DNA of 64,000 nt from Streptomyces sp. NRRL F-6676 (GTDB taxonomy: Bacteria > Actinomycetota > Actinomycetes > Streptomycetales > Streptomycetaceae), in contig NZ_JOHS01000010.1 of assembly GCF_000725625.1 (NCBI RefSeq), positions 385,820 to 449,819 of the forward strand. Direction: 5' to 3'. Shown here one piece after another: positions 18,682-28,010 of the stretch. Under the pieces are notes generated by a model. The model had not been told where the DNA came from. It made no database searches and saw nothing but the letters and a program-made list of their open reading frames with translations. A program made the position numbers and the translations under genes. How positions within the stretch are numbered: the stretch's first letter is position 1; each line of letters starts with the position of its first letter.

Positions 18682-19752
18682 CTACAGCGTGCGCACCCCC
18701 ACCTGCTCCCACGCCTTGAGGACGGCCTGGAGTTCCTTGCCCGCTCCGAACCGCTCCCGGGCGGCGGACACGGTGAGGGTGGCGAAGTCGACGAACAGGG
18801 CGTCCTCGTGCAGTTCGCCGCCGGTCAGCACGTCGTACCAGACCTGCCCGGCCCGCTCCCAGGCGTGGCCGCCGAGGGCGGTGGCGGCCAGGTAGAAGGC
18901 GTGGTTGGGGATGCCGGAGTTGATGTGCACGCCGCCGTTGTCGCTGCCGGTGTGCACGTAGTCCTCCATCGTGCCCGGCTGCGGGTCCTTGCCGAGGACG
19001 TCGTCGTCGTACGCCGAGCCGGGCTCCTTCATCGAGCGCAGTGCCGTGCCGGTCACGCGGGGCGCCAGGAGCCCGGCGCCGATCAGCCAGTCCGCCTCGG
19101 CGGCGGTCTGGCCGAGCGTGTACTGCTTGATCAGCGAGCCGAAGACGTCGGACAGCGACTCGTTGAGCGCGCCGGACTGGCCGAAGTAGGCGAGGTTGGC
19201 GGTGTGCTGCGTGACGCCGTGGGTCAGTTCGTGGCCGATGACGTCGACGGGGAGGGTGAAGTCGAGGAAGATCTCCCCGTCCCCGTCGCCGAACACCATC
19301 TGCTCGCCGTTCCAGAAGGCGTTGTTGTAGTCCCTGTCGTAGTGCACGGTGGCGTCCAGCGGCAGCCCCGAGCCGTCGATGGAGTCGCGGCCGTACGCCT
19401 TGAGATACAGGTCGAACGTGGCACCGAGGCCCGCGTGGGCGCGGTTGACGGTGGCGTCGGCGGTCGGCTCGTCGCCCTCGCCGCGGACCTTCCGGCCGGG
19501 CAGGTCGGTGCCGTGCCCGGCGTCGTACACCGTGCGGTGCGGCTTCCCGGCCTCGGCGCCGGGGCGCGGGGCGACGGCGGCCGCGCCGACGACGGTGGTC
19601 AGCCGACGCCGGGTGCGCTCCAGGGCGTCACGCTCCAGGGTGCGCCGGGCGGGACGCGCGAGCGCCGGATCGCCGTGCCGGGCGAGCCGGTCGAGGACGT
19701 GCGGCGGAACGATGGAACAGAAGACAGGCGCGGGGCCCCCGTGTTGAGTCAT
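18682..19752 (-). CDS. Protealysin-like M4 metallopeptidase
   Basis: 356 residues. There is no signal peptide. A short propeptide carries CSIVPPHVLDRLARHGDP, the PPxxL signature of protealysin precursors. The catalytic core has GHELTHGVTQHTANL (HExxH), the third ligand in GALNESLSD, and the transition-state His in GGVHINSGIPNHAF. Protealysins are cytoplasmic or non-classically exported. An emfourin inhibitor is encoded immediately downstream. The start at 19752 immediately precedes the propeptide motif. Confidence 0.9.
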   Translation of the reverse strand: MTQHGGPAPVFCSIVPPHVLDRLARHGDPALARPARRTLERDALERTRRRLTTVVGAAAVAPRPGAEAGKPHRTVYDAGHGTDLPGRKVRGEGDEPTADATVNRAHAGLGATFDLYLKAYGRDSIDGSGLPLDATVHYDRDYNNAFWNGEQMVFGDGDGEIFLDFTLPVDVIGHELTHGVTQHTANLAYFGQSGALNESLSDVFGSLIKQYTLGQTAAEADWLIGAGLLAPRVTGTALRSMKEPGSAYDDDVLGKDPQPGTMEDYVHTGSDNGGVHINSGIPNHAFYLAATALGGHAWERAGQVWYDVLTGGELHEDALFVDFATLTVSAARERFGAGKELQAVLKAWEQVGVRTL

Positions 19753-19762
19753 ACGGCAACGA

Positions 19763-19796
19763 TTGCACCGCGTTACCTGATTGTCACTAGGTGCAA
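19763..19796. promoter_or_regulatory. Inverted repeat upstream of the protealysin operon
   Basis: TTGCACC (19763-19769) and GGTGCAA (19790-19796) are perfect inverted copies separated by 20 bases. They lie in the divergent region between the M4 protease and the small secreted protein, 10-45 bases before the protease start. This is a candidate regulator site. Confidence 0.4.
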
Positions 19797-19974
19797 CCGG
19801 TTTTGGTGAACGAGGGGTTGGAAGGTGACGCGAGATCCTCGGGAGGCGTTCACCGGACCTCCTCACCCCTGCCGTGAACCCGGGCCCGGGTGCGGCCAGT
19901 CATACAGGACGCAAGGCGCAGAGAGCCGCCGGCCGGCCCCGGCCGGTCCGGTTCCCCATCGTGAGGAGACGTAC

Positions 19975-20223
19975 GTGAAGTCCTGGCGTTCCCGTATCGC
20001 CGCCGCCGCCGTGATCGGCGCCGCGGCGGTCACCATCCCGCTCACGGCGGCGGGTTCCGCCTCCGCCGTGACTGACCCCGACGGCTTCCATCTGGCCGGC
20101 GGCAACCGGACGCACGAGGCCTGCCAGGAGGACGGCCGGTACGACCTGGCGTACAACGGCTACCACGAGTTCCAGTGCCGCTGGAACGCGAGCACCGGAT
20201 TCTGGGAGGAGTGGGTCCGCTGA
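19975..20223 (+). CDS. Small secreted protein of unknown function
   Basis: 82 residues. A basic start and a hydrophobic core (IAAAAVIGAAAVTIPLTAAG) end in ASA-V, a good signal-peptidase I site near residue 28. The mature peptide is about 54 residues with two Cys (EACQEDG and FQCRWN) likely to form one disulfide, and it is rich in aromatic residues (GYHEFQ, GFWEEW). The GTG at 19975 is preceded by GAGGAG with suitable spacing. It is transcribed divergently from the protealysin operon. I do not recognise the family. Confidence 0.75.
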   Translation: MKSWRSRIAAAAVIGAAAVTIPLTAAGSASAVTDPDGFHLAGGNRTHEACQEDGRYDLAYNGYHEFQCRWNASTGFWEEWVR

Positions 20224-20358
20224 GCGGAGCCCACCCGGTCGGCGACCGTTGGACCGGTCGCCGACCGCCCGGGGCCGCGGCAGCGACGGGCACGGGTGCC
20301 GGGCCCACGGTCCCGCATACTGATACGGGGCCCCGCCCACCGCACCGGCTCCGCTAGC

Positions 20359-22238
<1,880 letters not shown>

Positions 22239-22272
22239 ACCGGCCCTCCGGCCCTGACCTCGGCGTTTCCGG

Positions 22273-22302
22273 CCCCCGTCCGCCTTTTCCGGCGGGCGGG
22301 GG
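22273..22302 (+). terminator. leuA terminator
   Basis: CCCCCGTCCGCC (22273-22284), loop TTTTCC, GGCGGGCGGGGG (22291-22302), a 12-bp stem with one G-U pair. It begins 35 bases after the leuA stop. Confidence 0.75.
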
Positions 22303-22393
22303 TCCGTCGTCGGACCGTCGGCAACCGGCCAATCCGTGTAAGGGTCACACATAGGTCTCGTCCAAGGTACTGACTACGCGTCGACGATGTGGC

Positions 22394-22424
22394 TAACATC
22401 ACGCAGACGCGACGACGTCGTCGC
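22394..22424 (+). promoter_or_regulatory. Candidate promoter and palindrome before the TerB-like gene
   Basis: TAACAT (22394-22399) is a plausible -10, with CTGACT 18 bases upstream as a weak -35. Just downstream, GCGACGACGTCGTCGC (22409-22424) is a perfect 16-bp palindrome positioned over the inferred transcript start, as expected of an operator. Confidence 0.35.
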
Positions 22425-22474
22425 GGCACCACTCGCGCCCCTCGCAGGGCGCGGGGGAGTTACGGAGGTGCGAC

Positions 22475-23203
22475 GTGCTGCCAGGACGGGGACGAAGCGG
22501 CCACAAAGCCGGCCACCGACGCGTGCCGCGCGCGCTCGCGATCCCCGTGACCCGCCTCGTCGGCACCCGCACGGCGTGGACCGCCGTCGGCGACGGCGAG
22601 TTCTTCTGCCCCGGCTGCGGCGGCGACCGCAACTACCAGCGGCTGACCGGCCGGCGCCGGCTGGCCGTGGCCGGCGTGCCGGTGCTGCCGCGCGGCGAGA
22701 CGGGCCCCGTGGTCGAATGCGCCGCCTGCCGCCACCACTACGGCACGGACGTCCTGGACCACCCCACCACCGTCCGCTTCGCGGCGATGCTGCGGGACGC
22801 CGTGCACACGGTCGCCCTCGCCGTCCTCGCGGCGGGCGGCAGCACCTCCCGTACGTCGCTGGAGACCGCCGCCGTCGCCGTGCGCGCGGCCGGCTTCGAC
22901 GACTGCACGGAGGGCCAGCTGGCCGCGCTCGTCGAGGCGCTGGAGGCGGACACGGGTCGCGTCTACGGCCGCGCGTGCGGCCCCGGGCTCGCCATAGAGC
23001 TCCACGAGGCGCTCGACCCCCTGACGCCCCACCTCGCCCCCGCCGGTCGCGAGTCCATCTTCCTCCAGGGCGCCCGCATCGCCCTCGCCGACGGCCCCGA
23101 CACCCCCGCGGAACGGGACGTCCTGGCGACGGTGGGCGCGGCCCTGACCCTCCCGGCGGACGAGGTCACCCGCCTCCTGGAGTCGGCGCGCACGCCGTCG
23201 TGA
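22475..23203 (+). CDS. TerB-like tellurite resistance family protein with zinc ribbon
   Basis: 242 residues. The N-terminal part has a four-Cys ribbon, FFCPGCGGDRNY and VVECAACRHHYG. A helical TerB-like domain follows, with acidic helices (FDDCTEGQLAALVEAL, ALADGPDTPAERDVLATVG, LPADEVTRLLESA). The AD-x-x-x-x-x-E repeat around residues 195-210 resembles the TerB metal-binding helix. The function in Streptomyces is unknown; it may sense or bind metal. The GTG at 22475 has GGAGG six bases upstream. Confidence 0.78.
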   Translation: MLPGRGRSGHKAGHRRVPRALAIPVTRLVGTRTAWTAVGDGEFFCPGCGGDRNYQRLTGRRRLAVAGVPVLPRGETGPVVECAACRHHYGTDVLDHPTTVRFAAMLRDAVHTVALAVLAAGGSTSRTSLETAAVAVRAAGFDDCTEGQLAALVEALEADTGRVYGRACGPGLAIELHEALDPLTPHLAPAGRESIFLQGARIALADGPDTPAERDVLATVGAALTLPADEVTRLLESARTPS

Positions 23204-23303
23204 GCGCCTGCGGGGACGTCGATTCCTTCGAGGGGCTCGGTACAGCTGTTTCCTCGATCGGGTGAAGATCCCCACGTGGGGCTTTTGCCGCCAGGCCGTG
23301 CAG

Positions 23304-23322
23304 GTTTAGTGGATGCTAAACT
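23304..23322 (+). promoter_or_regulatory. Operator/promoter of the toxin-antitoxin operon
   Basis: GTTTAG (23304-23309) and CTAAAC (23316-23321) form a perfect inverted repeat with a 6-base spacer. TAAACT at 23317-23322 can be the -10. The position 17 bases before the toxin start fits autoregulation by the XRE antitoxin, as in HigBA systems. Confidence 0.55.
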
Positions 23323-23338
23323 CGCGAAAGGGCTGAGG

Positions 23339-23719
23339 GTGGAAGAAGAGTGGGATGTTTACCTGACCACCGAGGTGGATCAATGGCTGCACGATCTGGA
23401 GAAGACCGATCCCGGTTCGTATGTGCTGGTGAATCAGGCGATCTGGGTCCTGGCCTGCCGCGGTCCTGCCGAAGGGCGTCCCTTGGTCGACCGGATCAAG
23501 GGATCGGCCCTGCACAATCTCAAGGAGCTGCGTCCCGGTTCGATGGGGCGCAGTGAGGTGCGCGTTCTATTCATGTTCGACCCGTGGCGTTCCGCGATCC
23601 TTCTGGTGGCGGGAGACAAGTCCGGTAACTGGAGTGCGTGGTACGACGAGGCGGTCCCGTTGGCCGAGCGGCGTTATGCGGAATACCTGACTGATCGGAA
23701 GAAGGAGTCGGGGAAGTGA
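23339..23719 (+). CDS. HigB-like toxin (phage Gp49/RelE superfamily)
   Basis: 126 residues from GTG 23339 (start VEEEWDVYLTTEVDQWL); an in-frame upstream ATG at 23276 precedes the operator and is less likely. The family pattern is clear: RPLVDRIKGSALHNLKELRP, RSEVRVLFMFDPWRSAILLVAGDKSGNW and YDEAVPLAERRYAEYL. Such proteins are ribosome-dependent mRNA endonucleases. The codon use is less GC-biased than neighbours (GTT, TAT, GAT common), suggesting acquisition. The last four bases overlap the antitoxin start. Confidence 0.85.
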   Translation: MEEEWDVYLTTEVDQWLHDLEKTDPGSYVLVNQAIWVLACRGPAEGRPLVDRIKGSALHNLKELRPGSMGRSEVRVLFMFDPWRSAILLVAGDKSGNWSAWYDEAVPLAERRYAEYLTDRKKESGK

Positions 23720-24039
23720 GTGGACACACTGCGTGGTCTGCCAGTGGGCACCGCGAACGGGCGGAGGAACTCGCCGGTGGGCGGGAGACGTTCCTCGAAG
23801 GGGCTCAGCGGTTGCTCACCGCATCGCGTGCCTGGCGGTTGGTCGAGATGCGTCAGGAACGTGGGTACACCCAGGCGGACGTGGCCGAACGCATGGGGGT
23901 CAGCAAGGGGCGGGTCTCGCAGATCGAGAGTGGCCAGGTGTCCGGTACGGATGTCGTGGCCAGGTACGTCGAAGCGCTGGGCGGCAACCTGATGCTGGTC
24001 GCCGTCTTCGCGGATGGGGAGCTGCGCAAGGTCGGTTGA
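23716..24039 (+). CDS. XRE-family antitoxin (HigA-like)
   Basis: 107 residues from GTG 23716. A Cro/C1-type helix-turn-helix is at residues 50-80 (RGYTQADVAERMGVSKGRVSQIESGQVSG). The C-terminus VARYVEALGGNLMLVAVFADGEL is the usual end of HigA-type partners of Gp49-like toxins. It overlaps the toxin stop by four bases (GTGA). It should neutralise the toxin and repress the operon through the inverted repeat at 23304-23321. Confidence 0.87.
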   Translation: MSGHTAWSASGHRERAEELAGGRETFLEGAQRLLTASRAWRLVEMRQERGYTQADVAERMGVSKGRVSQIESGQVSGTDVVARYVEALGGNLMLVAVFADGELRKVG

Positions 24040-24075
24040 ACGCGGCTCCCGGCTTTCCGCGTCGGACTCGTGGGT

Positions 24076-24366
24076 TCACCGGTCGGTGACGTGTGCCACC
24101 GCGTCGACGAAGTCGGTCCAGGCGGCGGGGCCGACGAGGACGACGGGGCCGTCCGGGACCTTGCTGTCCCGGACGGGGACGATGCCGGGGACTCCGTCGG
24201 CTACCTCGACGCAGGCTTCACCGCCGTTGCCGCCGCTGTACGTGCTCTTGCGCCAGCGGGCGGCGCCAGGGAAGTCGTGGGCGACCTCGACGCAGTCCTC
24301 ACCGCCGTTGCCGCCGCTGTAGGTGCTCTTGCGCCAGCGGGCGTTCGTCAGGTCGTACCCGCGCAT
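24076..24366 (-). CDS. DUF397 protein with a tandem duplicated motif
   Basis: 96 residues. The DUF397 core ARWRKSTYSGGNGGEDCVEV occurs twice, near residues 9-28 and 36-55, before the usual ending VPVRDSKVPDGPVVLVGPAAW and DFVDAV. Most family members are 60-70 residues with a single core. The duplication is explained by a 60-bp direct repeat at DNA level. DUF397 proteins pair with XRE-DUF5753 regulators in actinomycetes (for example WhiJ-type clusters); here the start overlaps the end of such a regulator gene by 19 bases. Confidence 0.88.
   Translation of the reverse strand: MRGYDLTNARWRKSTYSGGNGGEDCVEVAHDFPGAARWRKSTYSGGNGGEACVEVADGVPGIVPVRDSKVPDGPVVLVGPAAWTDFVDAVAHVTDR
24203..24343. repeat. 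60-bp direct repeat within the DUF397 gene
   Basis: Copies at 24203-24262 and 24284-24343 differ at only three positions and have a period of 81 bp (27 codons). The reading frame is preserved. The near identity suggests a recent duplication. Confidence 0.9.
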
Positions 24367-25181
24367 CGTCTGTAGTCCTCCGCTGCCGATTCGATCAGGG
24401 TCAGGGACGTCTCCGGCGACGACGCGACGGCCCTGAGCAGATCGTAGGACGAGCGGGTTCGACTCACCAGGGTCGGTTCGTCGAGCAGATTGCCCGACAG
24501 CACGGCTTCTGTATAGACGGTCGGCGGAGTGTCCTCGAACTCCATGAGCTTCATCATCTTGCCCATCTCAGGGTGGGCGCCCGCCGCGAACGGCAGCACT
24601 TGCAGCACCACCGTGCGCTCGCGCATCAGCGCGGCGAGGTGGTCCAGTTGGCGGGCCATGACGGTGGGACCTCCGATGGCGATGCGCAGCACCGCCTCGT
24701 GGAGGACGGCCCAATACATGGGCCGTGCCGCGTCCTTGAGGAGCTGGGTGCGGTCCATGCGGCCCTTGATCAGCTCTTCGAGGTACTCCTCGGTGGCGAG
24801 GGGGTTGTTCCCCAGGAACACCGCTCGCGCGTACTCCCGGGTCTGGAGCAGGCCAGGGACCACTGCCGGTGCGTACTCGCAGATCTCCGTGGCCAGCCGC
24901 TCCAGTTCCGCCGCGTGCGCGAAGTACTCCCGGTACGGCTGGTCCTTGATGAGCTTCCGCCAGAGCCGCTCGAAGATACCGTCGGTTTGCAGTGCCGTGT
25001 CGATCCGCTGGGCCACGTCCAATTGCGGTTTGCGAATGGCCTGTTCGAACTGGCCGATGTAGCCGCCGGAGACGAAGACGCGCATTCCCAGGTCCGCCTG
25101 GGTGAGGCCCGCGTCCTCCCTTCGTCGTTTCAGTTCCGTGCCGAAGAACTCCCACGCCGCCTGGCGGGAACCGTTGGCCAT
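24348..25181 (-). CDS. XRE-family regulator with DUF5753 domain
   Basis: 277 residues. The helix-turn-helix at residues 20-60 reads AGLTQADLGMRVFVSGGYIG followed by FEQAIRKPQ. The C-terminal DUF5753 region starts near residue 95 (YAPAVVPGLLQTREYARAV) and includes QVLPFAAGAHPEMG. Such regulators control development or antibiotic production in WhiJ/AbaA-type loci, with DUF397 partners. The ATG at 25181 fits the family start. The divergent small genes begin 117 bases away. Confidence 0.88.
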   Translation of the reverse strand: MANGSRQAAWEFFGTELKRRREDAGLTQADLGMRVFVSGGYIGQFEQAIRKPQLDVAQRIDTALQTDGIFERLWRKLIKDQPYREYFAHAAELERLATEICEYAPAVVPGLLQTREYARAVFLGNNPLATEEYLEELIKGRMDRTQLLKDAARPMYWAVLHEAVLRIAIGGPTVMARQLDHLAALMRERTVVLQVLPFAAGAHPEMGKMMKLMEFEDTPPTVYTEAVLSGNLLDEPTLVSRTRSSYDLLRAVASSPETSLTLIESAAEDYRRCAGTT

Positions 25182-25297
25182 GGACAACCTCCCTGTGCTG
25201 CCCCGCACTTGTAGTGCGCAGACTCCTGCCGAGTGTAGGCGCGGAGGGTCACCATGTGGGTGCGAAGAGTGAAACCCGGCAGAGAAGGGGAACCACC

Positions 25298-25504
25298 GTG
25301 ACGGCACAGCATTCGGCGTTCTGCGTCGAGGAGGCGGAGGAGACCGTGAAGGAATTGCGCAGTGCGCTCGCGAAGGCGGGAATCGTCCTGCCGTCCCTGG
25401 GGCTGGACCCCGTGTCCGTCGCCCGGGAGGCGCCGTGTCCGCTCGTGGAGCTGGGACGCTGCTCCGTCGAGACGGCCGGCCGGCTCGTGACGGCGTTGCG
25501 GTGA
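25298..25504 (+). CDS. Small hypothetical protein in WhiJ-like locus
   Basis: 68 residues from GTG 25298 with GAGAAGGGG upstream. No motif is recognised; the protein is small, with acidic helices (CVEEAEETVKELRSALAKAG) and a C-terminal CSVETAGRLVTALR. It is divergent from the XRE regulator, and small genes in this position are common in Streptomyces DUF397/XRE clusters. It overlaps the next gene by four bases (GTGA). Confidence 0.7.
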   Translation: MTAQHSAFCVEEAEETVKELRSALAKAGIVLPSLGLDPVSVAREAPCPLVELGRCSVETAGRLVTALR

Positions 25505-25740
25505 GGCCCCGTAAGCCGCAGCCCCGCACGCCGCCCGTCGGTGCCTACGCCGTCGACACCCGGACGGGGCTGCTCGGCGTCGTCATGGGGCACGAAGGGC
25601 CCTACGTGCAGCTCCGGCCGCTCGGTGGCGGGCGGGAGTGGGACGTCGAGCCGGGGGCCGTACGCAGCGCCACCCCGGCCGAGCGGCTCAGCGCGGCGAC
25701 GGCGTACGTGAACGCCCGCAGCCGGGGCGAGGTGCCTTGA
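25501..25740 (+). CDS. Small hypothetical protein
   Basis: 79 residues starting at GTG 25501 inside the stop of the preceding gene. It is beta-rich in the middle (VGAYAVDTRTGLLGVVMGHEGPYVQLRPLGGGREWDV broken over two strands), suggesting a small SH3-like or barrel fold. The tail is ERLSAATAYVNARSRGEVP. I do not recognise the family. It is translationally coupled with the upstream small gene and divergent from the XRE-DUF5753 regulator. Confidence 0.7.
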   Translation: MRPRKPQPRTPPVGAYAVDTRTGLLGVVMGHEGPYVQLRPLGGGREWDVEPGAVRSATPAERLSAATAYVNARSRGEVP

Positions 25741-25774
25741 CCGGCGCACCCCGGGCGTAGGCGAGAATGGGCGC

Positions 25775-26521
25775 ATGAGCCTGTTCCGCGACGACGGCAT
25801 CGTGCTGCGCACCCAGAAGCTGGGTGAGGCGGACCGCATCATCACGCTGCTCACGCGCGGTCACGGGCGGGTACGGGCCGTGGCCCGCGGGGTGCGGCGC
25901 ACGAAGTCGAAGTTCGGGGCCCGGCTGGAGCCCTTCTCCCACGTGGACGTGCAGTTCTTCGCCAAGGGGAGCGAGCTGATCGGGCGCGGGCTGCCGCTGT
26001 GCACCCAGAGCGAGACCATCGCCCCGTACGGCGGCGGCATCGTCACCGACTACGCCCGGTACACCGCCGGGACGGCCATGCTGGAGACCGCCGAGCGGTT
26101 CACCGACCACGAGGGGGAGCCGGCCGTGCAGCAGTACCTGCTGCTGGTCGGCGGACTGCGTACGCTCGCCCGCGGCGAGCACGCCCCGCACCTCGTGCTG
26201 GACGCCTTCCTGCTGCGCTCCCTCGCCGTCAACGGCTACGCGCCCAGCTTCGGCGACTGCGCGAAGTGCGGCATGCCGGGGCCCAACCGGTTCTTCTCGG
26301 TGGCGTCCGGCGGGGCCGTCTGCGTCGACTGCCGGGTGCCCGGCAGCGTCGTACCCTCGCCGCAGGCCCTGGACCTGCTCGGCGCGCTGCTCACGGGGGA
26401 CTGGGCGACGGCGGACGCGTGCGAGGGGCGGTACGTGCGGGAGGGGAGCGGACTGGTGTCCGCGTACCTGCACTGGCATCTGGAGCGAGGGTTGCGGTCC
26501 TTGCGGTATGTCGAGAAATGA
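25775..26521 (+). CDS. recO: DNA repair protein RecO
   Basis: 248 residues. The N-terminal OB fold begins SLFRDDGIVLRTQKLGEADRI, and the zinc finger is CAKCGMPGPN ... CVDC. RecO anneals SSB-coated single strands and works with RecR to load RecA. GAGAAT at 25763-25768 followed by six bases and the ATG suggests a leaderless transcript. uppS starts 28 bases after the stop, a common actinomycete arrangement. Confidence 0.94.
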   Translation: MSLFRDDGIVLRTQKLGEADRIITLLTRGHGRVRAVARGVRRTKSKFGARLEPFSHVDVQFFAKGSELIGRGLPLCTQSETIAPYGGGIVTDYARYTAGTAMLETAERFTDHEGEPAVQQYLLLVGGLRTLARGEHAPHLVLDAFLLRSLAVNGYAPSFGDCAKCGMPGPNRFFSVASGGAVCVDCRVPGSVVPSPQALDLLGALLTGDWATADACEGRYVREGSGLVSAYLHWHLERGLRSLRYVEK

Positions 26522-26549
26522 CCTGGTGAGTAGAGGAGACGAGTAGCAC

Positions 26550-27386
26550 ATGGCCGTACGTGGGTTTCTGGGGGGCCGGCGCCGGGAGTACCGCACGCCG
26601 GAGCCGCATCCGTCCGGTGCCCGTCCGCCGAAGCTCCCGGGTGAGCTGATCCCCAAGCATGTCGCGATCGTCATGGACGGGAACGGGCGGTGGGCGAAGG
26701 AGCGGGGGCTGCCGCGGACCGAGGGGCACAAGGTGGGGGCCGAGCGCGTTCTCGACGTGCTCCAGGGCGGCATCGAGATGGGCGTCGGGGCGATCTCGCT
26801 GTACGCCTTCTCCACCGAGAACTGGAAGCGGTCGCCGGAGGAGGTGCGCTTCCTGATGAACTTCAACCGCGATTTCATTCACAAGTCCCGGGACCAGCTC
26901 GACTCGCTGGGTGTGCGGGTGCGGTGGGTGGGGCGGATGCCGAAGCTCTGGAAATCCGTGGCGAAGGAGCTCCAGGAGGCGCAGGAGCAGACGAAGGACA
27001 ACGACCGGATCACGTTGTACTTCTGCATGAATTACGGGGGGCGGGCGGAGATCGCCGACGCGGCGAAGGCGATGGCCGAGGATGTGCGGGCGGGGAGGTT
27101 GGAGCCGTCGAAGGTCAGTGAGAAGACGCTGGCGAGGTATCTGTACTACCCGGACATGCCTGATGTGGACATGTTCCTGCGGCCCAGTGGGGAGCAGCGG
27201 ACGTCGAATTACCTGATCTGGCAGAGCGCGTATGCGGAGATGGTTTTTCAGGATGTGCTGTGGCCGGACTTCGATCGGCGGGATCTTTGGCGGGCGTGTG
27301 TGGAGTTCGCGTCGCGGGACCGGAGGTTCGGGGGAGCGATTCCCAATGAGGAGTTGTTGGCGATGGAGGGGCGGCAGGGGGAGTAG
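26550..27386 (+). CDS. uppS: Isoprenyl transferase (cis-prenyltransferase, UppS family)
   Basis: 278 residues. The signature HVAIVMDGNGRWAKERGLPR contains the catalytic Asp, followed by GHKVGAERV. SLYAFSTENWKR, and RPSGEQRTSNYLIWQSAYAE near the C-terminus, complete the family pattern. It synthesises long-chain polyprenyl diphosphate, the lipid carrier for peptidoglycan and wall polymers. GAGGAGAC upstream supports the ATG at 26550. It is probably co-transcribed with recO. Confidence 0.95.
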   Translation: MAVRGFLGGRRREYRTPEPHPSGARPPKLPGELIPKHVAIVMDGNGRWAKERGLPRTEGHKVGAERVLDVLQGGIEMGVGAISLYAFSTENWKRSPEEVRFLMNFNRDFIHKSRDQLDSLGVRVRWVGRMPKLWKSVAKELQEAQEQTKDNDRITLYFCMNYGGRAEIADAAKAMAEDVRAGRLEPSKVSEKTLARYLYYPDMPDVDMFLRPSGEQRTSNYLIWQSAYAEMVFQDVLWPDFDRRDLWRACVEFASRDRRFGGAIPNEELLAMEGRQGE

Positions 27387-27476
27387 GGCGGGCTGGGGGT
27401 TCGCGTCGGCGCCGCCCTGATCCGGTCCGTGCCCCGGGCGGTGGGCATGGGCGGACCCACCGCCCGGGGCAGGGGC

Positions 27477-27878
27477 TCAGGCGGGCAGCCGCATGTCGAC
27501 GACGAAGGCGATCTCCACCACCTGGCCGGGCACGGCCAGCTCCGTGACTCCCAGGACCGTGCTGGCCGGCCGGTGGTCCCCGAAGTACTTCAGATTGCCC
27601 TCCGACACCGTGACGCCGTTCCGCTGCACCCCGACCATGTACACGGTCTGCGAGACGATCTGCTTGCGGGTGGCGCCGTAGTGGGCGAGGACCCTGTCCA
27701 TGTTGGCGTGGGTCAGCGCGAGCTGGGCGGCGAAGTCGCCGGGGTGCGGGAACCCGCCCGCCTCGTCGAACGCCACCTGCCCGGAGACATGGATCAGCTC
27801 GCCGGACCTGATCGCCTGTGCGTAGCCGAAGTCGCTCTCTGCCGGGATGTCGTAGCTGAAAACATCGTCGCTGGCCAT
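27477..27878 (-). CDS. RidA family protein (YjgF/YER057c/UK114)
   Basis: 133 residues. The family pattern is seen as AIRSGELIHVSGQVAFDEAG, NMDRVLAHYGATRKQIVSQTVYMV and the C-terminal PGQVVEIAFVVDMRLP. The Arg of the RidA active site is not seen in the usual place, so the imine-deaminase activity is uncertain. The ATG at 27878 is chosen over an upstream start at 27920. It is divergent from an HxlR regulator 132 bases away, which probably controls it. Confidence 0.85.
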   Translation of the reverse strand: MASDDVFSYDIPAESDFGYAQAIRSGELIHVSGQVAFDEAGGFPHPGDFAAQLALTHANMDRVLAHYGATRKQIVSQTVYMVGVQRNGVTVSEGNLKYFGDHRPASTVLGVTELAVPGQVVEIAFVVDMRLPA

Positions 27879-27950
27879 GGTGCTCGCCCTCCATCGGATT
27901 GCTCGAGCCGCCCTCATCACTGAACGCGTGGGCTCTTGTGGTTACTGGGG

Positions 27951-27965
27951 AACTGTAGGAGAGTT
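27951..27965. promoter_or_regulatory. HxlR-type operator candidate
   Basis: AACTGTAGGAGAGTT is an inverted repeat of AACT/AGTT with a 7-base spacer, the layout of YodB/CatR-type HxlR sites (ACT-N7-AGT). It lies between the divergent RidA and HxlR genes. Confidence 0.4.
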
Positions 27966-28010
27966 GCCGCTGACCTGGAAGAACGCACTTTTTGGTGACG
28001 GGGGAACCCG

